Assembly: GCA_024234975.1 (NCBI GenBank)
Contig: JACKNH010000020.1
Coordinates: 7,103 to 71,102 of the forward strand
Reading direction: 5' to 3'
DNA length: 64,000 nt
Origin: Gammaproteobacteria bacterium
GTDB lineage: Bacteria; Pseudomonadota; Gammaproteobacteria; Ga0077536
A program made the translations under genes and the position numbers. Positions 1 to 7,182 of this stretch are shown piece by piece. Positions within the stretch are counted from its first letter, which is position 1; every line of letters begins with the position of its first letter. Under the pieces are notes generated by a model, which did not search any database, was not told the origin of the DNA, and worked only from the letters and a program-made list of their open reading frames with translations.

Positions 1-30
1 TTCCAACGTCGAAGCAGCTGGAGACTGCGT

Positions 31-488
31 TTGCTTTACGAATTGCTATACACCAGCTTCGCCAGCCGAGATATGAGTGAAGCCGATCTGATGGAACTGC
101 TTGAAACAGCCCGGCGCAAGAACGCGAGGTTGGATATCACCGGTATGCTGCTGTTCGATCAACAAGAATTCATGCAGATCCTGGAGGGCAGCAGGAGCGA
201 TGTCCTGGCCTTGTATGAAGAGATCCGTAACGACGACCGCCATCAATCGGTCTGCACTGTGCACGAAGGGCCCATCGCTGAACGGGCGTTCGATGGCTGG
301 TCGATGGCATTCCGACTGTTATCAAAAAAAAAGATCGGGAGCGGGCGTTTGTCACGTTCAACCAGAACGGTACGGACATGTCGCTGACCAATGCCATTCG
401 CGCCGTCCCCAGTACCGGCAAGGAGTTGTTCATGCTGTTGCGGGAAGACCTGGCGGCACCGCCGCCCAAAGCCGCCGGCGAGCAATGA
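31..488 (+). CDS. BLUF-domain blue-light sensor, interrupted by a -1 frame change
   Basis: The first 98 codons are a BLUF (FAD-binding blue-light sensor) domain. The flavin-site Tyr is in LLYTS, the Asn in KNARLDITG, the Gln in FMQILEG and the Trp in GWSMAF. The start is taken as TTG at 31, because GGAG lies 7 nt upstream; the frame stays open to the window edge, so an earlier start cannot be excluded. The starting frame runs past a run of nine A (324-332) and stops at 387 after a non-BLUF tail. Shifting back one base inside A AAA AAG (327-333) opens a natural-looking tail that begins DRERAFVTFNQNG and ends at TGA 486-488, giving about 152 residues, a normal short BLUF protein. The cause may be programmed -1 frameshifting, a one-base deletion in the gene, or a homopolymer sequencing error. 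No output domain is fused, so a protein partner is expected. Confidence 0.8.
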
Positions 489-567
489 CATCGCCCCGGT
501 GATAGAAGTCGTGCGGCGGTCACCGTATCGGCAACCACCGCACGCAACGCACGGTGAATGACAGGCA

Positions 568-1098
568 TCACTGGGCAAGCATGGCTCGCAGCATCCAACC
601 GTTCTGTTCGTGTTGACCAATCCGGTCAGTCAACAGATCAGCCGTTTTGACATCATCCGCTTCTTCGGCCACGGCAACGGCTTCGCGTAATGACTTGGCG
701 CAGGCGTCGTTGTCTTGCACGAGCTGGCAAATCATCTCTTCGGCCGTGGGCACGCCGGTTTCCTCGTCGATCCGGGTCAGCGAGAGAAACTGCTTGAAAC
801 TCGCCGGAGCCGGTTCACCGAGGGCGCGGATGCGCTCAGCCAGTTCGTCGATGGCCGCGAACATGTCCTCATACTGCGCCTCGGTCAGCTTGTGCAGGCT
901 GTAGAACATCGGCCCGGCGACGTTCCAGTGAAAGCCCTGGGTCTTGAGATACAGCATGTAGGTATCGGCAAGCGCATTCGACAACTTGCCGGCGAGTTTT
1001 TTCCTGTCGCCCTTGGTGACGCCGATATTGGGATTGAACGTCGGGGACTTCACATCCAGTACGGTCGTGGCGGATTTTGCGGTAGAGGTTCTGCTCAT
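568..1098 (-). CDS. dps: Dps-family DNA-binding ferritin-like protein
   Basis: A 176-residue Dps/ferritin-like four-helix protein. In the family, dodecamers oxidise and store iron using peroxide and coat DNA in stationary phase. The ferroxidase region is seen in GFHWNVAGPMFYSLH followed by YEDMFAAIDELAERI. The N-terminal tail (MSRTSTAKS, then a lysine-rich stretch) is of the type that binds DNA. The start is set at ATG 1098, because AAGGAG at 1112-1107 is 8 nt away; ATG 1104 is too close to it. ATG 1134 would lie upstream of the predicted transcription start. A sigma-54-type -24/-12 element is at 1142-1156, giving a leader of about 32 nt. The gene stands alone and converges on the BLUF gene. 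Confidence 0.93.
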   Translation of the reverse strand: MSRTSTAKSATTVLDVKSPTFNPNIGVTKGDRKKLAGKLSNALADTYMLYLKTQGFHWNVAGPMFYSLHKLTEAQYEDMFAAIDELAERIRALGEPAPASFKQFLSLTRIDEETGVPTAEEMICQLVQDNDACAKSLREAVAVAEEADDVKTADLLTDRIGQHEQNGWMLRAMLAQ

Positions 1099-1141
1099 CT
1101 TCATGTCTCCTTGGTTGTGATTGAACACACCCATGAAGGGA

Positions 1142-1156
1142 GCAAATTACGTGCCG
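1142..1156 (-). promoter_or_regulatory. Candidate sigma-54 promoter of dps
   Basis: On the minus strand the sequence reads CGGCACG-TAAT-TTGC. GG and GC are 12 bases apart, as required for -24/-12 promoters; the only deviation is C for T in front of GG. Predicted transcription starts near 1130, about 32 nt upstream of the chosen dps start. Confidence 0.65.
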
Positions 1157-1254
1157 GCTGCGGAGCGTGCCACAGGCGGGGATTGACGCGATATGATCGG
1201 CATGGCGCGGCGAATTTGTAGCGATGACAGATTCGAAGTCGCTGATTTACAAAA

Positions 1255-2613
1255 TCAGATCAGAGGCACTTCAGCACGTACGATTGTGCCGCGGCCGCCT
1301 GCGGGCGTATCGACCTTGAATATGCCTTGCAGCTGCTTCATCCGCTCCTGCATGCCGAGCAGCCCATGCGTCACCGGCCGATTCATGATGTCCGCGGGAA
1401 TGCCCACACCGTCATCGGTTATCGTCAGACGCAGCCAGTCACCTTGCGTCATAGTGATCGAAACGTTTGATGCCTGGGCGTATTTCGCAATATTGTTCAA
1501 CGATTCCTGGACAACGCGGAAGATCGCGATTGCGATATCATCCGGCGGCTGTGCCATATTCTCTGGCAACGCCGTGCGACACGGGATCCCGGTACGCTCG
1601 GTGAACTCCTCGCTGATCATTTCGATGACCGCAGCCAGGCCAAGGCTATCAAGCATCGATGGGCGCAAGCCATGGATGATCCGGCGCTTCAGATCCACCG
1701 ACTCGCGCAATACACCCAGCGCCCGCTGCAGCCGGTCATAAAGCTGCGGTTGACTATCCTTGATTTTCGCCGCGACGACCGAGACGTCCAGGTTGATTGC
1801 GGTGAGATTGGCGCCGAATTCATCATGTAACTCACTTGCCAGCGTCGCCTTTTCCTTCTCTGACAGCTGAATCAGATGGCGGGACAAACGTGTCAGCTGT
1901 TCAGTGCGCTTGACCACGGCACTCTCAAGTGTTGCATTGGCCGCTTTCAACTCAGCCTCGGCTGCAGTACGGCGTTCAATGTTCCGGCGCAAATCGAAAT
2001 AGAAAAGCAGTAATCCGAGCGTGGTAATGGCGCCGGTTCCAACCCCGACATAGGCAGCGATCTGGAAACTGTCGTAGGTGCGTTCATTGATTTCTGAAAG
2101 TCGGCCATGTTGACGTTCCTGCACCCGGTCGATACGTGCGCGCAACTCGTCCATGACGACTTTTCCGGCAAACGCGCGGCTCACCTCCGCCGAATCCAGC
2201 ATCTGGTCGGAATTCACGACCTGCACCAGTTCATCCAGCGCCTGGTATTCACGATCCACCGATTCGAGTATGGAGGACGTGTTGTCCGCGGCGATGATGC
2301 CTTGATCACGCAAACGGATCAGCTCTGACCGGATGAAGGTCGATTCGGCCCTAGAGCGCTCCAGCGGTTCAAGAAAGCTTTCGTTGCTGCTGATCAGATA
2401 GCCGCGCACCGCCGTTTCGGCATCCACCATGTTGATGAGAATCAGATTGGCGACATTGATTGCATCCCAGGTCAGGGAGGTTTCGAGGTTGGAATCTTCA
2501 AGGTCATCGAGATTCAACCAGACACTGAGCGTGTTGAACACTGCCAGCGCGATGCACGCTGTCAACACGATGGAAAATCGAAGCGGCGTATCTGAGGTCT
2601 GCTGCGGATTCAT
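1255..2613 (-). CDS. CHASE3-domain sensor histidine kinase, NarL-type (HisKA_3)
   Basis: A 452-residue membrane sensor kinase. A transmembrane helix (about 12-33) leads to a periplasmic CHASE3 domain with the typical DAETAVRGYL core, a second helix (about 184-207), a coiled linker, a HisKA_3 dimerisation domain with phospho-accepting His about 263 in ASELHDEFGANLTAI, and an HATPase domain (N box VVQESLNNIAKYA; G boxes DDGVGI and HGLLGMQERM). The start is ATG 2613 (MNPQQ), which places the first helix near the N terminus; an upstream GTG at 2664 is possible. No strong ribosome site is visible. HisKA_3 kinases normally phosphorylate NarL/LuxR-type regulators, so the regulator at 4613-5245 is the obvious partner. 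The three-gene YqjD/E cluster lies between them. Confidence 0.92.
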   Translation of the reverse strand: MNPQQTSDTPLRFSIVLTACIALAVFNTLSVWLNLDDLEDSNLETSLTWDAINVANLILINMVDAETAVRGYLISSNESFLEPLERSRAESTFIRSELIRLRDQGIIAADNTSSILESVDREYQALDELVQVVNSDQMLDSAEVSRAFAGKVVMDELRARIDRVQERQHGRLSEINERTYDSFQIAAYVGVGTGAITTLGLLLFYFDLRRNIERRTAAEAELKAANATLESAVVKRTEQLTRLSRHLIQLSEKEKATLASELHDEFGANLTAINLDVSVVAAKIKDSQPQLYDRLQRALGVLRESVDLKRRIIHGLRPSMLDSLGLAAVIEMISEEFTERTGIPCRTALPENMAQPPDDIAIAIFRVVQESLNNIAKYAQASNVSITMTQGDWLRLTITDDGVGIPADIMNRPVTHGLLGMQERMKQLQGIFKVDTPAGGRGTIVRAEVPLI

Positions 2614-2677
2614 GCGGCTAAGGTATAGGTATTCGCCCGGTCGGTAAATCGCTCCATGGGCCACCCGCAGGGTGGAA

Positions 2678-3025
2678 TCAATTCTCCCCGTGAATCTGCG
2701 GGTTCATCCGGTCGCGCCGGAACGCTCCGATGACGGTCCCCAGCGTATCCAGCAATTTCACAGCGGTGACCGCAACGCCCAGCATGGATACGGTTTGGGC
2801 TGTCTGTACGCCGACTCCGGGTTGTGGAAATGGTGGTTCCGTCCGCTTGTGACCTGCGCCCCACCACATACCGAACAGCGCTGCACCGGCGAGTACCAGC
2901 GGCGATGCCGCCCGGGCACACACGGCTTTGCGCAATTGTCTGCGGGCGTCCTGGTTCTCCCACTTCAATGCTTGCGATTTGCATTCCAGGCGTTGCAATT
3001 CCTCGCCAATTTCTTCAATCCTCAT
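2678..3025 (-). CDS. Small membrane protein, third gene of a yqjDEK-like operon
   Basis: A 115-residue protein of unknown function. It starts at ATG 3025, which overlaps the stop of the preceding yqjE-like gene by 4 nt (ATGA), indicating translational coupling. Residues 1-35 are a charged helix (MRIEEIGEELQRLE, then KSQALKWENQDARRQLRK), followed by a hydrophobic stretch (SPLVLAGAALFGMWWGAG) and a second, less hydrophobic segment near TAQTVSMLGVAVTAVKLLDTLG. The position and layout match E. coli yqjK in the yqjCDEK cluster, but I recognise no signature sequence, so only the context supports that link. Confidence 0.72.
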   Translation of the reverse strand: MRIEEIGEELQRLECKSQALKWENQDARRQLRKAVCARAASPLVLAGAALFGMWWGAGHKRTEPPFPQPGVGVQTAQTVSMLGVAVTAVKLLDTLGTVIGAFRRDRMNPQIHGEN

Positions 3026-3462
3026 GACACTGCGTCCTCCATATTGCAGCCTCGCAACATGCGTCGCGTCGCCGGGAACTTCAGCCGCTCGCTGGCCCAG
3101 CGTAACCGTCCAGCAAGCAACGCCAGGGCGATGAAGTTGGCTACCAGCGCCACGCCAGCGGCGCCGACGACACCGGCGCCGGCATTCCACGCGAGAAAAG
3201 CCAAGATGAGAACAAGGGTCAGCCAGGTCATTGCCAGCAACAGGCCGCCGGCGACGGCAATCGTGACCGCGCCCAGTGCACCAACCAGTGCGTACTTCGC
3301 TTCGACACCGAGAATGTCTACACGGGTGGCGAACTGCTCACGCCAGTTGGCGGCAATCTTTCCCAGCAGATCAGTCACCGACCCGGCCAGCGCCGCATTC
3401 TCGTCGTTCGCCGGCCGGGTGGCTTGATCCGCCATGGTGGATGACATGGATGACTCCGTCAT
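3022..3462 (-). CDS. YqjE-like phage-holin-superfamily membrane protein (PF07332 type)
   Basis: A 146-residue protein with an amphipathic N-terminal part (SVTDLLGKIAANWREQFATRVDILGVEAKYA) and two long adjacent hydrophobic segments, about residues 57-82 and 84-115. This is the pattern of YqjE and the holin-like family PF07332. Such proteins sit in the inner membrane next to YqjD/ElaB-type proteins and are linked to stationary phase or osmotic stress rather than lysis. GGAG lies 8-10 nt upstream of the ATG. It is the second gene of a three-gene operon behind a sigma-54-type promoter at 3888-3902. Confidence 0.85.
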   Translation of the reverse strand: MTESSMSSTMADQATRPANDENAALAGSVTDLLGKIAANWREQFATRVDILGVEAKYALVGALGAVTIAVAGGLLLAMTWLTLVLILAFLAWNAGAGVVGAAGVALVANFIALALLAGRLRWASERLKFPATRRMLRGCNMEDAVS

Positions 3463-3475
3463 GGCCGCCGCTCCA

Positions 3476-3838
3476 TCAGATCCGCAGAATGCGGCTCACG
3501 AGGAAGCCGGTCGCAACTGCAATCCCCAACGCCTTGAGCGGATTCTTCTGCATGTAGGCCGAGCAATCGGCAACAACCTGGTCGCTGAGCAGTTTCGCGT
3601 CGGTCGCCTTCTCCGCCACACCATCCGCGGTTGAGGTCGCCGCGCCGGCCATACGATCCACGGCGTTGTGGGCCTGCTCGGTCAGCCGTTCCACAAAGGG
3701 GTAGGCAGCTTCGGCTGCATCTTCGATGCGGCGATGGGCAGCATTGGCCAGTGCCTCGGTGCGGGCCACCGCGTTCTCTTCCTGTTCCTCGATGGCGTCC
3801 ATCGGGCTGCTGTTCGGCATACTGTTTGCGCTATACAT
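3476..3838 (-). CDS. YqjD/ElaB-like (DUF883) membrane-anchored protein
   Basis: A 120-residue protein with an Ala/Glu-rich helical body and a C-terminal membrane anchor (NPLKALGIAVATGFLVSRIL), the layout of the YqjD/ElaB/DUF883 family. In E. coli, family members are tail-anchored in the inner membrane, bind ribosomes and accumulate in stationary phase. The start is ATG 3838, preceded by AAAGGA. An upstream ATG at 3898 is rejected because it falls inside the predicted -24/-12 promoter. It is the first gene of the yqjD-yqjE-yqjK-like operon, and the gap to the next gene is 13 nt. Confidence 0.87.
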   Translation of the reverse strand: MYSANSMPNSSPMDAIEEQEENAVARTEALANAAHRRIEDAAEAAYPFVERLTEQAHNAVDRMAGAATSTADGVAEKATDAKLLSDQVVADCSAYMQKNPLKALGIAVATGFLVSRILRI

Positions 3839-3887
3839 GGTCGTATCCTTTCGTGAATCAGAATTGGCTGTAGCCATGTACTGAGTT

Positions 3888-3902
3888 GCAATGGTCATGC
3901 CA
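3888..3902 (-). promoter_or_regulatory. Candidate sigma-54 promoter of the yqjD-like operon
   Basis: The minus strand reads TGGCATG-ACCA-TTGC, a near-perfect -24/-12 element with the correct 12-base GG-to-GC distance. Predicted start is near 3876, leaving a leader of about 38 nt before ATG 3838. Confidence 0.75.
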
Positions 3903-4035
3903 GGGGTTTGATTCGATCAATTGGCCGAAAATCAGCCAGTTGACATGACTTTGGAAGGACCACGGGCAGTGCGTGTGTAGATTCGTCCGGGAATGATGTA
4001 AGGATTACCCCGCCTGTTGGCGGCGGTGGGCAACT

Positions 4036-4476
4036 TCAGCCGCCGGCCATTTCCTCGACGAAGGAAATCAGCGCAGGGTAGCCCGAGACCTTATCGAAGA
4101 AGCGCTCCGCACCATAGCGCGCAGCGAGCTGACGGAAACCGGCATCAACAAAGTTGGAAAAGATGACACTGGCCGGCCGGTCGCCTGCAGGGGAACCATG
4201 AGTCGAGAAATACTTGAGTACATCGAGGCCGTTGCCGACCTTCAGATGGATATCGAGAATCACGAGATCACATGGATGGCTGCTGATGAAATTTATCGCG
4301 TCGCTCTCGGTATCCGCGTACCCGACAACTTCCACGTTCGGTATACCACCAATCTGATCGATCAGCAGTTCACGCACCACGGGCGCGTCTTCGACGACGA
4401 AGACCCGATACGGATGGCCGGTTCCGGCCGTGGAATTGACATTTCCTGTAGTAGTCACTGTCTCTGACATCTTCAT
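4036..4476 (-). CDS. Single-domain response regulator (REC only)
   Basis: A 146-residue CheY-like receiver with a 23-residue leader. Acidic residues are in VFVVEDAPVV, the phospho-accepting Asp is in LVILDIHLKVGNG, the switch Ser is in SVIFSNF and the conserved Lys is in FFDKVSGYP. There is no output domain, so it must act by protein contact or as a phosphate sink or relay. It sits between the YqjD operon and the LuxR-type regulator, within the signalling island that also contains the CHASE3 kinase and the sigma-54 activator. No -24/-12 element was found upstream. Confidence 0.92.
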   Translation of the reverse strand: MKMSETVTTTGNVNSTAGTGHPYRVFVVEDAPVVRELLIDQIGGIPNVEVVGYADTESDAINFISSHPCDLVILDIHLKVGNGLDVLKYFSTHGSPAGDRPASVIFSNFVDAGFRQLAARYGAERFFDKVSGYPALISFVEEMAGG

Positions 4477-4612
4477 CGTTCACGAGCCTTCTATTGAAGC
4501 CTGGGGATCGTGTTCTTTGAACCCAAATTATCATCCATCGAAACGGGATTTTCTGTCGGTGTTTGTCCTACATGGATCCCACCGTCTTGCGTCGCAGCGC
4601 AGCAATACCGGC

Positions 4613-5245
4613 TTAATCGATCAAGCCGTTCTTGATGGCGTAGTACGTCAAATCCGCATTATTCGACGCCTTCATTTTCTCCAGAATCCGCGTTCTATAA
4701 GTACTGACCGTTTTAACGCTGAGACTCAGTTTCGTCGCAATCTCATTCACCGCCTGGCCCGAAGCCAGTTCCAGAAACACCTCGCGCTCCCTGCCTGACA
4801 GTGCTTCATGTAGCGGCCGATCCGTCTGCTCATTCAGTTCCGCCGCCAGTAGTTCCGCCAACGTCGGGCTGATGTACCGCCGCCCCTGGTGAATCATTCT
4901 CACCGCGCCCACCAGCTCCGTTGGTAACGCTTCCTTCTGCATGTACCCGCTGGCGCCGTAGCGTAACAACTGTACCGCGTAACGCGATTCCGGATGCATG
5001 CTCAGGATCAATACCGGCAGCTGCGGATAATCACGTTTCAATATCTTCAAAAGTTCCACACCACTCTTGTCCGGCATGGAAATATCCAGTAACGCGACAT
5101 CGAAGCTTGCTCCGCGGAGCCGTTTCAGGGCCGCTTCGGCGGATTCCGCCTCGTCGGCCACTTCAATGTCGTCACTATCGTCAAAGAACGTTTTTATACC
5201 TGCTCGTACCACTGCATGGTCGTCAATAACCAGCACTTTGATCAT
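4613..5245 (-). CDS. NarL/FixJ-family response regulator
   Basis: A 210-residue two-domain regulator. The receiver (about 1-120) has VIDDHAVVRAG, phospho-Asp in VALLDISMPDKSG, and Lys in YMQKEALP. The C-terminal LuxR-type helix-turn-helix (about 147-205) reads LSGREREVFLELASGQ then NEIATKLSLSVKTVSTYRTR. Full length for the family. The likely cognate kinase is the HisKA_3 protein at 1255-2613. It ends 51 nt upstream of the sigma-54 activator gene on the same strand, so the two may be cotranscribed, with the activator first. Confidence 0.94.
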   Translation of the reverse strand: MIKVLVIDDHAVVRAGIKTFFDDSDDIEVADEAESAEAALKRLRGASFDVALLDISMPDKSGVELLKILKRDYPQLPVLILSMHPESRYAVQLLRYGASGYMQKEALPTELVGAVRMIHQGRRYISPTLAELLAAELNEQTDRPLHEALSGREREVFLELASGQAVNEIATKLSLSVKTVSTYRTRILEKMKASNNADLTYYAIKNGLID

Positions 5246-5296
5246 CGGGTCCTCTCACTGGCACGCGGTACCCGCCTGCCGGTGTGCAAAGTCCTT

Positions 5297-6472
5297 TCAG
5301 TGCATGGCCATCGGCAGCGCCACTTCACGCGAAAGCACTTTCATCATCGGCATGTGGCGAGCGTTGAACCGCTCGTAATCGTTGAGCCGATTATAGAGCG
5401 TTTTCAGGCTGATCCCGAGGATCTTGGCGGCCTGGCGCTTGTTGCCGGCGCAACGGTCCAGCGTGGCTATGATGAGCATGCGCTCGGCTTCCGCCACCGT
5501 GGAACCCACCTTGACCTTGATGTAGTCGCCGACAATACCGTCCGCACCTTCATTGCCGCCGACGTCACTCTCTGCTTCACCATCGTCAACGGCGTCGGTG
5601 GCGACAATGTTGAGAATGCCGTTAAAGGTCAATTCATTCTCGGCCATGATATGGGCACGCTGAACCACATTCCGCAGCTCGCGCACGTTGCCCGGCCAGG
5701 CATGCATATACAGCGCATCGCGGGCGGCGCCGGAGAAGCGCTTGCTGGTACCGCTTTCGGCGTTCAGCTGGTCCAGATAATTCTGCGCAATCAATTCCAC
5801 ATCGCTACCGCGGTGGCGCAGTGCCGGGAGTTCAATGGGAAACACGGCCAGGCGGTACAGCAGGTCAGCACGCAGCTTGCCTTCACTGACCGCACGATCC
5901 GGATTGCGGTTGGTGGCGGAGATGACCCGGCATTCGACCTGAATCTCTTCGCTGCCGCCGACGCGGTAGAAGCGACCGGTTTCCAGAACCCGCAGCAGTT
6001 TGACCTGCAGCTCAAGCGGCATCTCGGTCACTTCGTCGAGGAAGAGGGTGCCGCCGGCAGCGCGCTCGAACACACCTTTGTGCTCGCGGGTGGCGCCGGT
6101 GAACGCACCGCGCTCGTGGCCGAACAGTTCGGCTTCGATCAGATTCTCCGGCAGCGCGCCGCAATTGATTGCGACAAACGGCGCTGCTGACACAGCGGAA
6201 CGGTTGTGAATGGACTGCGCCACCACTTCCTTACCGGTACCGCTTTCACCCACCAGCATGACGTTCGCGCGGGTCGGTGCCACACGGTCAACCATGGCGA
6301 GCAGGTTCTTCATCACCGCAGACTCACCCCACAGCGGCAGTGAATCACGTTCACTGCTGGCTGCTTCGCTCTGCGCGGTGGGCTTCAAGCCGAGCCGGAA
6401 GACCTTCAGTGCTTCAGCATTGAAAACTTCGTTGTTGCTTTCGACTTCAGCCAATCCGATTGCGTATCCCAT
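5297..6472 (-). CDS. Sigma-54-dependent transcription activator without a receiver domain
   Basis: A 391-residue bacterial enhancer-binding protein. After about 50 residues with no recognisable sensor domain comes the AAA+ domain: Walker A GESGTGKE (about 75-82), the sigma-54-contacting GAFTGA loop, Walker B GGTLFLDEV, and AWPGNVREL. The Fis-type helix-turn-helix is at about 344-364 (NKRQAAKILGISLKTLYNRLN). The start is ATG 6472, with AGGAG 9 nt upstream; a longer frame exists but its extra N terminus looks random. Like PspF, it lacks a receiver and may be controlled by a partner protein. It lies amid eight candidate sigma-54 promoters (1142-19633) and is the best candidate for their activator. 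Confidence 0.94.
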   Translation of the reverse strand: MGYAIGLAEVESNNEVFNAEALKVFRLGLKPTAQSEAASSERDSLPLWGESAVMKNLLAMVDRVAPTRANVMLVGESGTGKEVVAQSIHNRSAVSAAPFVAINCGALPENLIEAELFGHERGAFTGATREHKGVFERAAGGTLFLDEVTEMPLELQVKLLRVLETGRFYRVGGSEEIQVECRVISATNRNPDRAVSEGKLRADLLYRLAVFPIELPALRHRGSDVELIAQNYLDQLNAESGTSKRFSGAARDALYMHAWPGNVRELRNVVQRAHIMAENELTFNGILNIVATDAVDDGEAESDVGGNEGADGIVGDYIKVKVGSTVAEAERMLIIATLDRCAGNKRQAAKILGISLKTLYNRLNDYERFNARHMPMMKVLSREVALPMAMH

Positions 6473-6780
6473 GGTCGTGTCTCCTGGAGTCTGTTTTTCC
6501 GTGTCGCCGTGTTGCGACGTTGGAGCCATCTTCCAGGAACCGCGGTCCGCGCGGCATCGGCGGACACCGCTGCTTCGCGTAGTCCGCCCACCGACGCTTT
6601 GTAAGACATACACCGACACGCTGGCGCGGATTATTTGCAATGTTTTGCGCATTTTTTACCCGACCAACCGCAAGCGGAGAACGTCTTATCTAGATATTTC
6701 AATAACTTACACTTTGGCATGGCATTTGAACCTCTCCTGCTGCCACCGATATCGGTGTTCAACTCAACAAGGAGACAACC
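6473..6780. other. Divergent regulatory region between the activator gene and csbD
   Basis: A 308 nt non-coding stretch. It holds the -24/-12 element of csbD at 6715-6729 and the ribosome sites of both flanking genes. The AT-rich part around 6630-6710 could hold activator or IHF sites. One imperfect inverted repeat, GTCGC-N6-GCGAC, is visible near 6512, but I cannot show it is an enhancer. Confidence 0.5.
6715..6729 (+). promoter_or_regulatory. Candidate sigma-54 promoter of csbD
   Basis: TGGCATG-GCAT-TTGA matches the -24/-12 pattern with exact spacing; the only weak base is A in place of C in the -12 GC. Predicted start is near 6741, about 40 nt upstream of ATG 6781, which has a strong AAGGAG site. 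Confidence 0.6.
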
Positions 6781-6987
6781 ATGAACTGGGATATTGCGGA
6801 AGGAAACTGGCGCCAATTCAAGGGCAAGGTCAGGGAGCAATGGGGCGATTTGACGGACGATTCGCTCGATGTCATCGCCGGCCGTCGCGAACAGCTGCTC
6901 GGCGCTATCCAGGAGACCTACGGTATCGCCAAGGATGAAGCGGAACGTCAAGTGCGTGACTTCGAACGTGCACACGACTTCCATTGA
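6781..6987 (+). CDS. CsbD-family stress protein
   Basis: A 68-residue CsbD-like protein, recognised by MNWDIAEGNWRQFKGKVREQWG and the later GRREQLLGAIQETYGI. Family members are small, highly charged general-stress proteins of unknown biochemistry, often induced by osmotic or stationary-phase stress. Ribosome site CAAGGAG lies 6 nt upstream of the ATG. It is transcribed divergently from the sigma-54 activator, has its own -24/-12-like element, and is followed by a strong terminator at 6995-7024. Confidence 0.93.
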   Translation: MNWDIAEGNWRQFKGKVREQWGDLTDDSLDVIAGRREQLLGAIQETYGIAKDEAERQVRDFERAHDFH

Positions 6988-6994
6988 TGGCACT

Positions 6995-7024
6995 ACGCGG
7001 CCGTGGCATCCGCCGCGGCCGCGT
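6995..7024 (+). terminator. Rho-independent terminator after csbD
   Basis: Nine-base perfect stem ACGCGGCCG / CGGCCGCGT with a 12-base loop, followed by GATTTT. It lies 8 nt past the csbD stop. The long gene on the opposite strand ends at 7183, so it could also limit read-through from that side. Confidence 0.7.
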
Positions 7025-7182
7025 GATTTTCCTGTCCGCGCTTTTCCCCTGCAGATGTATTCCGCCACCTTGTACCAGAGGTTGGTTGTTAATCGCAGGT
7101 ACGAAACATCACTACGCGCGCTCTGACGCAACGGCACCGCGCCGAATTCTTTCAACGCACGACCCTGAACACCCGAAAATGA

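Noticed and set aside
1158..1172. Second TGGCACG upstream of dps on the minus strand
   Set aside because: No TTGC-like -12 half at the correct distance.
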